Source: Bacillota bacterium (GTDB lineage: Bacteria > Bacillota > Dehalobacteriia > UBA4068). Taken from it: a DNA stretch of 64,000 nt. Every line of letters begins with the position of its first letter. Positions within the stretch are counted from its first letter, which is position 1. Location: positions 50,030-114,029 of the forward strand of contig JAILCQ010000030.1 of assembly GCA_024679955.1 (NCBI GenBank). Direction: 5' to 3'. Position numbers and translations under genes: made by a program. Below, piece by piece: positions 10,241 to 20,469 of this stretch. Below the pieces are notes generated by a model. The model did not search any database and was not told the origin of the DNA. It saw only the letters and a list, made by a program, of their open reading frames with translations.

Positions 10241-10798
10241 CTAAACCTGCATTATTTCTTTCTCTTTATTGGCAAAAATCTCGTCCAGGCGTTTGATGAA
10301 CTTATCGGTGAGCTTTTGGGCGTCGTCCAGGCCTTTTTTCACTTCGTCCTCAGACACTTCCTTGCCCTTTTCCAGCTTTTTGATGGAATCATTGACGTCG
10401 CGGCGAATATTGCGCACCGCCACCTTGGATTCCTCGGTTTTTTTGCTGCACTGTTTGACCAGATCCCGACGGGTTTCCTCCGTCAGTTGAGGAACGGTCA
10501 AGCGGATCAGCGTGCCGTCGCTGTTGGGGGTCATGCCCAGATCCGATTTCAAAATGGCCTTTTCGATGGCGGCCACGGTGCTCTTATCCCAAGGCTGGAT
10601 CACGATCAACCGCGGTTCGGGACAAGAAATATTGGCCATCTGATTCACCGGCGTGTCGGTTCCGTAGTAGTCCACCGTCAGCTTATCCAATAAAGCCGGG
10701 GTGGCCCGTCCGGCCCGCAAAGATGCAAAATCGCTGACCAGGATGCTCTCCACTTTGCTCATTCTATGCTCGGCGTCGCTAAGAATATCTTTAATCAT
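10241..10798 (-). CDS. frr: Ribosome recycling factor
   Basis: [48 protein letters not shown]. Confidence 0.97.
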   Translation of the reverse strand: MIKDILSDAEHRMSKVESILVSDFASLRAGRATPALLDKLTVDYYGTDTPVNQMANISCPEPRLIVIQPWDKSTVAAIEKAILKSDLGMTPNSDGTLIRLTVPQLTEETRRDLVKQCSKKTEESKVAVRNIRRDVNDSIKKLEKGKEVSEDEVKKGLDDAQKLTDKFIKRLDEIFANKEKEIMQV

Positions 10799-11516
10799 GG
10801 CTTTCACCTCCAAGATAAGTTCCGATATGTTCACCCGCTACCGCGCGGACAATATTGCCGGGTTCGTTGATATCGAATACCAACAGCGGGATATGATTGT
10901 CCCTGCACAGGGAAGCCGCCGTCGAATCCATCACGTTCAATTCCTTACTGAGCACATCCAGATAGGACAAAGAGTCAAAGCGGTGTGCGTTGGGATTGGT
11001 TTTGGGATCGCTGTCGTACACCCCGTCCACCTTTTTGGCCATCAGGATCACTTCGGCGCCGATTTCCGCCGCCCGCAAAGCGGCTGTGGTATCGGTGGAA
11101 AAATAGGGGTTGCCGGTTCCGGCGGCAAAAATCACCACCCGGCCTTTTTCCAAATGCCGTATGGCCCGCAAACGGATATAGGGTTCGGCGATTTGCCGCA
11201 TTTCGATGGCGGACATCACCCGGGAATCCACGCCGTTTTGTTCCAGCGCGTCCCGCAAGGCCAAGGCGTTGATGGTGGTGGCCAGCATCCCCATATAATC
11301 GGAGGTGGCCCGATCCATTCCCCTGGCGCTGCCGGCTATGCCCCGCCAAATATTGCCGCCGCCGACCACGATCGCTACCTGCACGCCGCAGGCCGCCACG
11401 CTGCCCACCTGATGGGCGATGGCTTCCAACGTTTTGCTTTCCAGGCCGAAGCTGTTCTCTCCCGCCAAGCTTTCGCCGCTGATCTTCAGGATGATTCGAT
11501 GATATTTTGGCTGCAT
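10791..11516 (-). CDS. pyrH: Uridylate kinase
   Basis: [58 protein letters not shown]. Confidence 0.97.
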   Translation of the reverse strand: MQPKYHRIILKISGESLAGENSFGLESKTLEAIAHQVGSVAACGVQVAIVVGGGNIWRGIAGSARGMDRATSDYMGMLATTINALALRDALEQNGVDSRVMSAIEMRQIAEPYIRLRAIRHLEKGRVVIFAAGTGNPYFSTDTTAALRAAEIGAEVILMAKKVDGVYDSDPKTNPNAHRFDSLSYLDVLSKELNVMDSTAASLCRDNHIPLLVFDINEPGNIVRAVAGEHIGTYLGGESHD

Positions 11517-11856
11517 AGGCAATCTCCGTTTCCCATTTGCGTTTTCTCTGTCAAAACGCCGTCTCCGGGGGTTGACCGCCGGATATGCGTCCATGCCCAA
11601 GCCCCCCTGCCGGCCGGGCCGCATGGGTCCGATTTTTCCGCCGGCTTTGCTTAAATCCGGCATACGCTGGCGGTTTATCAGCGGGAAAACCGCAAAACCT
11701 GCGGCTGTTCCAACATCCAATACAGTATAGCATATCACCGCCGGTTTTTTCAACTGCTATATTTATTTTTAACCAAATATTTCGAAAAAGCCGGCAGAAA
11801 ACCCCGCCGTCCGCCGCCCTTACGCTGCGCCGGAAATCCTTTTCCCATCGGCCGGA

Positions 11857-11887
11857 TAAAAAAGAGCCCGGGGGAAATCCCGGACTC
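11857..11887 (-). terminator. Rho-independent terminator downstream of tsf
   Basis: GAGTCCGGGATTTCCCCCGGGCTC followed by TTTTTT on the minus strand. Confidence 0.75.
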
Positions 11888-11935
11888 TCGCTGATCTGTC
11901 GTTATTTAGGCCTTTGCCGGCCGAAACGCCGCAAC

Positions 11936-12586
11936 TTATTTACCGGCGTTGATTTTGGCCACTTCGGCCGCCAAATCGTCCTGGCGTTTTTCAATGCCTT
12001 CGCCTACCGCAAAGCGGGCGAAACGGCGGATGGAAATGTTCTCGCCCATTTTGGCGATTTTTTCCGTCAGGTATTGGCTGACGCTTTGGTCATTGTTTTT
12101 GATATAGACCTGTTCCATCAGGCAAACTTCTTTATAGAATTTTTCAATACGTCCGTTGACGATTTTATCCAATATTTTTTCCGGTTTGCCGTCGTTGATG
12201 GCCTGGGCCCGGGCAATGGATTTTTCTCTTTCCAATACGTCGGTGGGCACGTCTTCCCGTCTGACATATTCCGGATTGGCAGCGGCGATTTGCATAGCGA
12301 TGTCGCGGCAGAATTCTTTATACTCGTCGGTTTTGGCTACGAAATCGGTTTCGCAGTTGACTTCCACCAAAACGCCGATGCGTCCGCCGCCGTGGATATA
12401 GGATTCCACGATGCCTTCGGCGGCGATCCTGCCCGCCTTTTTGGCGGCGGCGGCCAAGCCTTTTTCCCGCAGCAAATCAATGGCTTTTTCCATATTGCCG
12501 TCGGCATCGGTTAAAGCCCGTTTGCAATCCATCATTCCGGCGCCGGTTCTTTCCCGCAAATCTCTGACCATTTCCGCACTAATCAT
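11936..12586 (-). CDS. tsf: Elongation factor Ts
   Basis: [37 protein letters not shown]. Confidence 0.98.
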   Translation of the reverse strand: MISAEMVRDLRERTGAGMMDCKRALTDADGNMEKAIDLLREKGLAAAAKKAGRIAAEGIVESYIHGGGRIGVLVEVNCETDFVAKTDEYKEFCRDIAMQIAAANPEYVRREDVPTDVLEREKSIARAQAINDGKPEKILDKIVNGRIEKFYKEVCLMEQVYIKNNDQSVSQYLTEKIAKMGENISIRRFARFAVGEGIEKRQDDLAAEVAKINAGK

Positions 12587-12617
12587 GATTATATCCTCCT
12601 ATCGTATCGTATGCCGT

Positions 12618-13388
12618 TTATGCCTCGGCGGCTTCGTCCATATCCGCTTTGGCGGCTTCTTCTTCGCTCATTTCGCCGTTGGCGGCTTCCGCTTCGGCGG
12701 CGTCCATACCCTGGCGGCCTTCGATGATTGCGTCGGCCATTTTCGACGCCAGCAGCTTGACCGCACGGATGGCGTCGTCATTGCCGGGGATCACATAATC
12801 GATCTCATCGGGGTCACAGTTGGTATCGACGATACCGACGATGGGGATATGCAGCAAACGCGCTTCCGCCACGGCAATCCTTTCTTTGCGGGGATCCACC
12901 ACAAACAAAGCGCCGGGCAATTGACGCATATCTTTGATGCCGCCCAGGAAACGATCCAATTTGACCTTTTGCGCTTTCAGCGTGGCCACTTCTTTTTTCG
13001 GCAAAGCTTCAAAAGTTCCGTCTGTTTCCATTTTTTCCAAAGAACGCAGATAGTCGATACGGCTTTGGATGGTTTTGAAATTGGTGAGCATGCCGCCCAG
13101 CCAACGTTCGTTTACATAGAACTGGCCGCAGCGTTCGGCTTCTTCCTTGATGGAATCCTGGGCCTGTTTTTTCGTTCCCACGAACAAAACGCTTTTGCCT
13201 TCGGCGGCGACGCTTTTGATGAAATTGTAAGCTTCGTCCACTTTGTGCACGGTCTTTTGCAAATCGATGATATAGATGCCGTTGCGTTCGGTAAAGATAT
13301 ATTTACCCATCTTCGGGTTCCAACGGCGGGTTTGATGCCCGAAATGCACGCCCGCTTCCAACAGTTGCTTCATAGAAATTACTGCCAT
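12618..13388 (-). CDS. rpsB: 30S ribosomal protein S2
   Basis: [41 protein letters not shown]. Confidence 0.98.
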   Translation of the reverse strand: MAVISMKQLLEAGVHFGHQTRRWNPKMGKYIFTERNGIYIIDLQKTVHKVDEAYNFIKSVAAEGKSVLFVGTKKQAQDSIKEEAERCGQFYVNERWLGGMLTNFKTIQSRIDYLRSLEKMETDGTFEALPKKEVATLKAQKVKLDRFLGGIKDMRQLPGALFVVDPRKERIAVAEARLLHIPIVGIVDTNCDPDEIDYVIPGNDDAIRAVKLLASKMADAIIEGRQGMDAAEAEAANGEMSEEEAAKADMDEAAEA

Positions 13389-13641
13389 TTTTTGTATACC
13401 TCCTGATTTTTTGGTTATACCCGCCAGCCTGTCCGCGGCAAGCCGCGCCGCCCACCTTTCGGCACCAATGACGGATCAAGCAGGCTGTGTGTATTCACGC
13501 GCCGGTATTACCGGCACAATAGACCAATAAACATCATATCGCAAAGCAAAGGAGAATGCAAGCACTTTCGCAGAAAAATTCGTCCGTTTTCATTTTTCCG
13601 GCGAATACGCCGGTGCGCATACGCCGTACCCTAAAAGCGTT

Positions 13642-15099
13642 TTACAGAATAAAGCGGCTCATATCCTCGTCGCAGGCGATACCCGACAGCTTGCCTTCCA
13701 CATAGGCCCGGTCGATCTCCACCTGTCCCGTTGCCGCCTCCGGCGCGTCGTACAGCAAATCCTCCAAAACCTTTTCCATCACCGTATGCAGGCGGCGGGC
13801 GCCGATATTTTCCGTATTGCAATTCACCTTATGGGCGATTTCCGCCAGGGCGTCCACGCCGTCTTCGGTGAAGCAAACCTCCACCCCGTCCACCTTCAGC
13901 AGCTCGGTATATTGCTGGATCAGCGAATGCCGGGGCTCCAGCAGGATACGCCGCAGATCCTGGCAGGTCAAGTTATCCAACTCCACCCGCAAGGGGAAGC
14001 GTCCCTGCAGCTCCGGGATCAGATCCGCCGGTTTGGTCAGATGGAAAGCGCCGGCGGCGATAAACAGCACATAATCGCTTTTCACCGGGCCGTATTTGGT
14101 CATCACCGTACAGCCTTCCACGATGGGCAAAATATCCCTTTGCACGCCGCCCCGGGAAACATCCGGGCCCTGGCCCCCTTCTCCGCCGGCGATCTTATCG
14201 ATCTCGTCCAGGAAAACGATGCCCCCCTGTTCCGCTCTTTCGATGGCTTCCTGGGTGACTTCATCGTTGTCGATCAGTTTTTCCGCTTCTTCCTGGGTGA
14301 TGATGCGCCGGGCCTCGGCAATGCTGACTTTGCGCTTTTTGGTTTTTTTCGGCATGATGCTGCCTAAAATCCCCTGCATGTCGATGCCCATTTCTTCCAT
14401 GCCCATGGCCATCTTCGGCGGTTCCTCTTCCACTTCGATCTCCACCGTTTCTTTATCCAGCGCCCCTTTGGCAAGCTGATCCCGCAGCCATACCCGCCGC
14501 CGGCGGATCTCGTCCCGTTTGGCCTTGGCGGCCTCGTCATTGGCGGCGTCCTCCGGCGAAGCGGCGCCCCTGTCCCCGAAAACCGAGGCGAAAGCCGCGC
14601 CGCCCCGGCGGTTGGGCAAAGGCTGCAGCATATCCAAAATGCGCAGCTCCGCCGCCTGTCTGGCGGCGTTTTCCACCTGAGCCACTTTTTGCGCCTTCAC
14701 CATGCGTATGGACGTTTCCACCAGATCGCGGATGATCGATTCCACGTCCCGGCCCACATAGCCCACTTCCGTAAATTTGGTGGCCTCCACCTTGATAAAA
14801 GGGGCGTTCACCAATTTTGCCAGCCGCCGGGCGATTTCGGTTTTGCCCACGCCGGTGGGGCCGATCATGATAATGTTTTTGGGCAGGATGTCTTCCTGCA
14901 AATGCAGGTCCAGGCAACGGCGGCGATAGCGGTTGCGCACCACCACCGCCACGCAGCGCTTGGCTTCCTGTTGGCCCACGATATATTTATCCAATTCGGC
15001 GACGATTTGCCGGGGCGTCAGTTCTCCCTGCTCCGGGATTTGTTTGTTACCGTTTTCATCCATAGGTTTCATTGTGAAATTGATATTCGTATCTTCCAT
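13642..15099 (-). CDS. hslU: ATP-dependent protease ATPase subunit HslU
   Basis: [61 protein letters not shown]. Confidence 0.97.
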   Translation of the reverse strand: MEDTNINFTMKPMDENGNKQIPEQGELTPRQIVAELDKYIVGQQEAKRCVAVVVRNRYRRRCLDLHLQEDILPKNIIMIGPTGVGKTEIARRLAKLVNAPFIKVEATKFTEVGYVGRDVESIIRDLVETSIRMVKAQKVAQVENAARQAAELRILDMLQPLPNRRGGAAFASVFGDRGAASPEDAANDEAAKAKRDEIRRRRVWLRDQLAKGALDKETVEIEVEEEPPKMAMGMEEMGIDMQGILGSIMPKKTKKRKVSIAEARRIITQEEAEKLIDNDEVTQEAIERAEQGGIVFLDEIDKIAGGEGGQGPDVSRGGVQRDILPIVEGCTVMTKYGPVKSDYVLFIAAGAFHLTKPADLIPELQGRFPLRVELDNLTCQDLRRILLEPRHSLIQQYTELLKVDGVEVCFTEDGVDALAEIAHKVNCNTENIGARRLHTVMEKVLEDLLYDAPEAATGQVEIDRAYVEGKLSGIACDEDMSRFIL

Positions 15100-15138
15100 C
15101 GGCTCCTCCTTTCGGCTCGCCGGCCGCAGCCTGCTCCG

Positions 15139-15864
15139 TTATAACGACGATAAATCTGCCAAAGCCGCTCCTTGGCCCTGCTGATAGCAATAAATATACG
15201 TCCAGGCGTCCGCGCCTTCCGTTTCCACCTGTGCGTAATAATAGATCTCCGGCGAAGAACCGTCCCGAAACAGACAGGCGGCCGGTACTGCGGAGACGGC
15301 TTGCTGGCCCGGGGATAAAGCTTCCGCCGTAGCCGCCAGCAGGCTGTCGGGGCTGAGCTGCAGCATTTCCATGGCCTCCTCCACCGTGACCTGGGCGTCC
15401 CGGCCCAAATCATACACATAAGAATATACACAGCCGTCCGTACCGTAGCTGGGATAGATATTGTACCAGGTCAGGGCCTGGGCGTAACCGGTGACCGGAC
15501 GCAGCGCGGTTTTCATCTCCAGCCAGCTTTCCCCGTCCTGCTGCGCCGTAAAATCGTTGTACACGGTTTGCAGCTCCTGCTCTATTCGTCCGTTGATATC
15601 CGCGATGGCCAGGCTTTTCCCTTCGATATCGAAGCGGGGGATCTGCGCCACCGTATCCCCCTGGCTTTCATCCACCGCCAGGCTGACGATATATTCCGGC
15701 AACAAATCGGTGGCCGAAGCCGGCGGCGGCGTGATATCAGAGCCGGATACGAAACCGTCTTCCGCCGGAGGGGCGGAGCAGGCGCACAGGCCAAAGCCCA
15801 ACAAAGCGGCCAGCAGCAAAACGCCGGCGGCGCTATGCTTTTTCTCTTTTATATTTTTTTTCAT
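15139..15864 (-). CDS. Hypothetical lipoprotein located between hslV and hslU
   Basis: Lipobox-containing leader (LLGFGLCACSAPP) followed by an extracytoplasmic domain; no clear family. Confidence 0.7.
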   Translation of the reverse strand: MKKNIKEKKHSAAGVLLLAALLGFGLCACSAPPAEDGFVSGSDITPPPASATDLLPEYIVSLAVDESQGDTVAQIPRFDIEGKSLAIADINGRIEQELQTVYNDFTAQQDGESWLEMKTALRPVTGYAQALTWYNIYPSYGTDGCVYSYVYDLGRDAQVTVEEAMEMLQLSPDSLLAATAEALSPGQQAVSAVPAACLFRDGSSPEIYYYAQVETEGADAWTYIYCYQQGQGAALADLSSL

Positions 15865-15872
15865 CGCTGGCA

Positions 15873-16421
15873 TCATGATTCGCTCAACTCCAAAACGGTG
15901 ATGTGATGGTTGGTATATACGCAGATATCCGCCGCGATATGCAGGGATTTTTCCGCCACTTCCCGGGCGCTCAGGTTGCTATCGCCTTGCACGAAAGCCC
16001 TGGCCGCCGCCAAAGCGTAATTGCCGCCGGAACCGATGGCGGCGATATCGTCGTCCGGTTCCACCACCTCGCCGTTGCCGGAAATGATCAGCAGTTTTTC
16101 CCGGGAAGCCACGATCAGCAAAGCCTCCAGATGGCGCAAATACTTATCGGTACGCCATTCCTTGGCCAAAGCCACCGCCGCCTTTTCCAGATTGCCCTGG
16201 CATTCTTCCAGCCGTCCTTCAAATTTTTCAAACAAAGTGAAGGCGTCGGCCACGCTGCCGGCAAAACCGGCCAGGATCTTCCCATGATGCAGGGTCCTCA
16301 CTTTTTTAGCGCCGTGTTTCATCACCGTGGATTGTCCCATGGTCACCTGGCCGTCCCCGGCGATAGCGGTGCGGCCGTCTTTGCGAATGCCGATTATGGT
16401 GGTGCCGTGCAATTCCGTCAT
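15873..16421 (-). CDS. hslV: ATP-dependent protease proteolytic subunit HslV
   Basis: [45 protein letters not shown]-terminal Thr protease. Confidence 0.97.
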   Translation of the reverse strand: MTELHGTTIIGIRKDGRTAIAGDGQVTMGQSTVMKHGAKKVRTLHHGKILAGFAGSVADAFTLFEKFEGRLEECQGNLEKAAVALAKEWRTDKYLRHLEALLIVASREKLLIISGNGEVVEPDDDIAAIGSGGNYALAAARAFVQGDSNLSAREVAEKSLHIAADICVYTNHHITVLELSES

Positions 16422-16476
16422 CCTCTTACCTCCTTGCCTATACTTCTATTCTTCCACGATTCTATGCTTTCCCGGA

Positions 16477-17382
16477 TCAGGCCCGGGGATGGGTTTTGTC
16501 GTAAACCTGCTTCAGTTGCGCGCTGGTGACATGGGTATAGATCTGGGTGGTGCTTATGCTTTGATGGCCCAGCAATTCCTGGATCACCCGCAAATCCGCG
16601 CCGTTTTCCAGCAGATGGGTAGCGAAAGTATGCCGCAGGGCATGGGGGGATATTTTTTTGGCGATGGCCGCCTGCTGTACATATTTATCGACGATTTTCC
16701 GCACCCAGCGGTCGCTGAGCCGCCCGCCCCGCAGATTCAAAAACAGGGGGTCTGCCGGCGCGGCGGAAAAGCCCTTTTTCTCCCTGGCCCGGCAATACCG
16801 GTCCACCGCATAAGCGGCCTCCCCCCCCAGAGGGGCCAATCTTTCCTTTTGGCCTTTGCCCATCACCCGGATGAAACCGATACCGGGGTCGATATCGCCG
16901 CAATTCAAAGAGACCAATTCGCTGACCCGCAAGCCGGAAGCATACAGCATCTCCAAAATCGCTTTGTCCCGCAAACCGGCCAGCGTATCGTCGGGGGCGC
17001 TGAGCAAGGCCTCCACCTCTTCATAATACAAAAACCGGGGCAAACGCTTATCCTGCTTGGGATAGGCGGAACGGCGGGTGGGATTGGCCGCGGCCAAGGA
17101 CTGGCGGCACAAATAGCGGAAAAAGCTGCTGATCGCCGCCAGATCCCGGCTGACGCCGGCCCGGTGCAGCCCCCGCTCCTTCAGATCCAGCAAATAACCC
17201 CGCAGGGTCACATGATCCACCAAAGCGGCGTCGGCCTGGGCAGCATCCTCTTTCCCCTGCTCCGCCGCCACATATTCCGCAAAACGGCGCAGGCTGTAGC
17301 CATAGGCTTTGACGGTCAGCGGCGAAGCGTTCCTTTCGCATTCCAGATAGGTTAAAAATTCTTCAATAAGCGTATGCATCAT
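16477..17382 (-). CDS. xerC: Tyrosine recombinase XerC/XerD type
   Basis: ILEMLYASGLRVSELVSL, HALRHTFATHLLENGADLRVIQELLGHQSISTTQIYTH; upstream of hslVU as in Bacillota codV/xerC. Confidence 0.93.
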   Translation of the reverse strand: MMHTLIEEFLTYLECERNASPLTVKAYGYSLRRFAEYVAAEQGKEDAAQADAALVDHVTLRGYLLDLKERGLHRAGVSRDLAAISSFFRYLCRQSLAAANPTRRSAYPKQDKRLPRFLYYEEVEALLSAPDDTLAGLRDKAILEMLYASGLRVSELVSLNCGDIDPGIGFIRVMGKGQKERLAPLGGEAAYAVDRYCRAREKKGFSAAPADPLFLNLRGGRLSDRWVRKIVDKYVQQAAIAKKISPHALRHTFATHLLENGADLRVIQELLGHQSISTTQIYTHVTSAQLKQVYDKTHPRA

Positions 17383-17413
17383 AAGTTTTCCCCATCCCTG
17401 TTCCCCGCAAACA

Positions 17414-19159
17414 TCAATCTATCGCATACATGCTGTACATATGGGCGTACAATCCGCCCAAAGCCATCAGCTGTTGATGGGTGCCCTGCTCCACCACGCC
17501 CTGATCGGCAAGGACCAGGATCATCGTGGCGTTGCGGATGGTGGTCAGCCGATGGGCGATGGTAAAGGTGGTACGGCCTTTGGCCAGCTCCGTCAGGGAA
17601 TCCTGGACGATCCTCTCGCTTTCATTATCCAAAGCGCTGGTGGCCTCGTCGAAAATCAAAATTGGCGGGTTCTTGAGAAAGACCCGGGCTATGCTCAGCC
17701 GCTGTTTTTGCCCGCCGGACAAGCGCACGCCCCGCTCGCCGATATAGGTATCGTAGCCTTGGGGCAGCGCTTCGATAAATTCGTGGGCATGGGCTTTTTT
17801 GGCGGCGGCTATGATCTCCTGCCGGCCGGCCCCCGGTTTGCCGTAGGCGATGTTTTCCGCCACGGTACCGGTAAACAAATATACATCCTGCTGCACCATG
17901 CCGATATTGGCGCGCAGGGACTGCTGGGTGACGCTGCGGATATCCTGGCCGTCGATGAGGATACGGCCGCTGCTGGTCTCATAAAAGCGGGGGATCAAAT
18001 TGCACAAAGTGGTTTTGCCGCTGCCGGAGGGGCCCACCAAAGCCACTTTTTCCCCCGGCGCCACCCGCAAATGGATATCCCGCAGCACGCTGGTGCGCTC
18101 GTCGTCGGGATAAAAAAAGGACACATGGTCGAAAACCACTTCTCCCCGGACATTTTCCAGGATCTTGGCGTCCGGCGCGTCCTGGATCTCCACCGGGGCG
18201 TCCATCACCTCAAAAAAACGCTCGATGCCGGTTATGCCTTTTTGAAATTGCTCGGTGAATTCCACGATGCGCCGCACCGTGGTCAGCAGCATATTCACAT
18301 ACAGCAAATAGGCGGTGAAAGCGCCGGGGCTGATGCGCCCCTGGGTCATATAGATCGCGCCCAGGCAAACCACCAGGATATACATCATGCCGTCGAAAGC
18401 CCGCACGCTGGCATTAAGGCCGCCCATAGCCGTATAAATGCTTTTTTTCAACTGCAAAAAACGCAGATTGCCCCGGCGGAACTTTTCTTCTTCCTGGGCT
18501 TCGTTGGCAAAGGATTTGACCACCCGCACGCCCAGCAAGCTATCTTCCACCTGGGCGTTCAATTCGCCGATCTGCACCCGGGTCTTGCGCCAGCCTTGCT
18601 GCATCCTGTGATTGAAATGGCTGGCGAACAAATACATAAAGGGCAGGGCCAGGAAAATCAGGGCCGTCAAAGACAGATTCCTATGGGCCAAAATGGCGAA
18701 AGCGGCGACGCATTTGATGCCGGCGATAAAGAATTCCTCGGGACAATGATGGGCGAATTCGGTGATTTCAAACAAGTCGCCGGAAATGCGGGACATGATC
18801 TGCCCGACTTTGGTATGGCTGTAATAGGAAAATGACAGCTTTTGCAAATGGGCGAACAGATCCCGCCGCATATCCGTTTCGATTTTTGCGCCCACGCCAT
18901 GGCCGATGGAAGTCATATAATAGGCGGCCACCGCGTCTATGACCCGCAGCAGCAAATAAACGCCGCTCAGACGCAGGATCAGCGGCAAAGTCAAGGCCGC
19001 CAAATCGGCGATCCCGGTATCCGTGATATAGGATACGATCAACGGCAGCACGATCTCGCATAGCGTGGTCAAGGCTGCGCAAAACAAATCCAGCAATACC
19101 AAACCCCGGTAGGGCCGGAAATACGGCGCGAAACGTTTCAGCAATACGGAAGTTTTCAT
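17414..19159 (-). CDS. ABC exporter, TM-ATPase half-transporter (MsbA/MdlB type)
   Basis: GPSGSGKTTLCNLIPRFYE, VRLSGGQKQRLSIARVFLKNPPILIFDEATSALD; six-TM N-terminus; start overlaps the trmFO stop (ATGA). Confidence 0.93.
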   Translation of the reverse strand: MKTSVLLKRFAPYFRPYRGLVLLDLFCAALTTLCEIVLPLIVSYITDTGIADLAALTLPLILRLSGVYLLLRVIDAVAAYYMTSIGHGVGAKIETDMRRDLFAHLQKLSFSYYSHTKVGQIMSRISGDLFEITEFAHHCPEEFFIAGIKCVAAFAILAHRNLSLTALIFLALPFMYLFASHFNHRMQQGWRKTRVQIGELNAQVEDSLLGVRVVKSFANEAQEEEKFRRGNLRFLQLKKSIYTAMGGLNASVRAFDGMMYILVVCLGAIYMTQGRISPGAFTAYLLYVNMLLTTVRRIVEFTEQFQKGITGIERFFEVMDAPVEIQDAPDAKILENVRGEVVFDHVSFFYPDDERTSVLRDIHLRVAPGEKVALVGPSGSGKTTLCNLIPRFYETSSGRILIDGQDIRSVTQQSLRANIGMVQQDVYLFTGTVAENIAYGKPGAGRQEIIAAAKKAHAHEFIEALPQGYDTYIGERGVRLSGGQKQRLSIARVFLKNPPILIFDEATSALDNESERIVQDSLTELAKGRTTFTIAHRLTTIRNATMILVLADQGVVEQGTHQQLMALGGLYAHMYSMYAID

Positions 19160-20454
19160 AATTGTTCCCGAATATAGGTTTGCAGATCCTGCAGCGCCCG
19201 GTTGGCCAGAGCGGCGTTCTTCTCCTGTTTGCGCCGGAACCTTTGTTCCAGGGGCGGCAACAGGCCAAAATTTACGTTCATCGGCTGAAAAGCGCCGGTG
19301 GCGCTGGCGGTATAATGCAATAAAGCGCCCAAAGCCGTGGTCAAAGGCAGGGCGGCCGGTTCCCGGCCCCGGGCCATGGCAGCCATGGTCAAACCGGCGG
19401 CCAAACCGGAAGCGGCGGACTCCACATAGCCTTCCACGCCGCTGATTTGCCCGGCAAAAAGCAGATTCTCCCGTCCCCGCAGCCTTTGCCAGGCGTCCAA
19501 CAGCCGGGGGGAATCGATATAGGTATTCCGGTGCATGGAGCCGTAGCGCAAAAACTCCGCATTGGCCAGGCCGGGGATCAGGCGGAAGACCCGCCGCTGC
19601 TCCGGCCATTTCAGCCGGGTTTGAAAGCCAACCAGATTGAACATATCCGCGGACAGATTTTCCCGCCGCAATTGCACCACCGCATAGGCCTGGCTGCCGT
19701 CGGCCAGCGGCAGGCCCACCGGCTTCAACGGGCCGAAACGCATGGTATCCTCCCCCAAACGGGCCATGCTCTCAATAGGCATACAGCCGGAAAACAGTTT
19801 TTCCCGCTCAAAGCCGGACAAAGGATGCAATTCCGCCGCCAATAATTGACTGTAGAATTCCCGATACTGTTCCCGGGTCATGGGGCAATTCAAATAATCC
19901 GCCCCGCCGCCTTTGTCATAGCGGGAGGCAAAAAAGGCAATATCATAATCGATGCTGTCGCCGCTGACAATCGGCGCGATGGCGTCATGAAAATACAGCC
20001 GGTCGCCGCAAAGCTCCTGCAGCTGCCGGCTGAGGGCGTCCGAAGCCAAAGGCCCGGCGGCTATGATGGCTTTGCCGTCGGGGATTTGCCGGTATTCCCG
20101 GCGGATGATGCGCAAAGCCGGCAAGCGGCTGAGCTTTTTTTCAATATAAGCGGAAAAGCGGCGCCGGTCCACCGCCAAAGCGCCGCCGGCGGGCACCGCC
20201 GTCGCGTCCGCCGCCTCCATCACCAAAGAATGCAGACGGCGCATTTCCTCTTTCAGCAGGCCTACCGCATTGGATAAACCGGCGGCCCGCAGGGAATTGC
20301 TGCAAACCAGCTCGGCCAAATCGCCGCCCCGATGGGCAGGCGTCATCACCCGTGGCCGCATTTCCCACAGTTGACAGGGGATATTTCTTTTCGCCAACTG
20401 CCAGGCCGCTTCCACGCCGGCCAGGCCGCCGCCGATGATCGTGATCTGTTCCAT
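19156..20454 (-). CDS. trmFO: Methylenetetrahydrofolate--tRNA-(uracil-5-)-methyltransferase
   Basis: ITIIGGGLAGVEAAWQLAKRNIPCQLWEMRP...LAELVCSNSLRA. Confidence 0.97.
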   Translation of the reverse strand: MEQITIIGGGLAGVEAAWQLAKRNIPCQLWEMRPRVMTPAHRGGDLAELVCSNSLRAAGLSNAVGLLKEEMRRLHSLVMEAADATAVPAGGALAVDRRRFSAYIEKKLSRLPALRIIRREYRQIPDGKAIIAAGPLASDALSRQLQELCGDRLYFHDAIAPIVSGDSIDYDIAFFASRYDKGGGADYLNCPMTREQYREFYSQLLAAELHPLSGFEREKLFSGCMPIESMARLGEDTMRFGPLKPVGLPLADGSQAYAVVQLRRENLSADMFNLVGFQTRLKWPEQRRVFRLIPGLANAEFLRYGSMHRNTYIDSPRLLDAWQRLRGRENLLFAGQISGVEGYVESAASGLAAGLTMAAMARGREPAALPLTTALGALLHYTASATGAFQPMNVNFGLLPPLEQRFRRKQEKNAALANRALQDLQTYIREQL

Positions 20455-20469
20455 GACGCAACCTTTGCC

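Noticed and set aside
16477-17382. Integrase of a mobile island
   Set aside because: Tyrosine recombinase sits in the conserved trmFO-xerC-hslV neighbourhood and is best read as housekeeping XerC/XerD.
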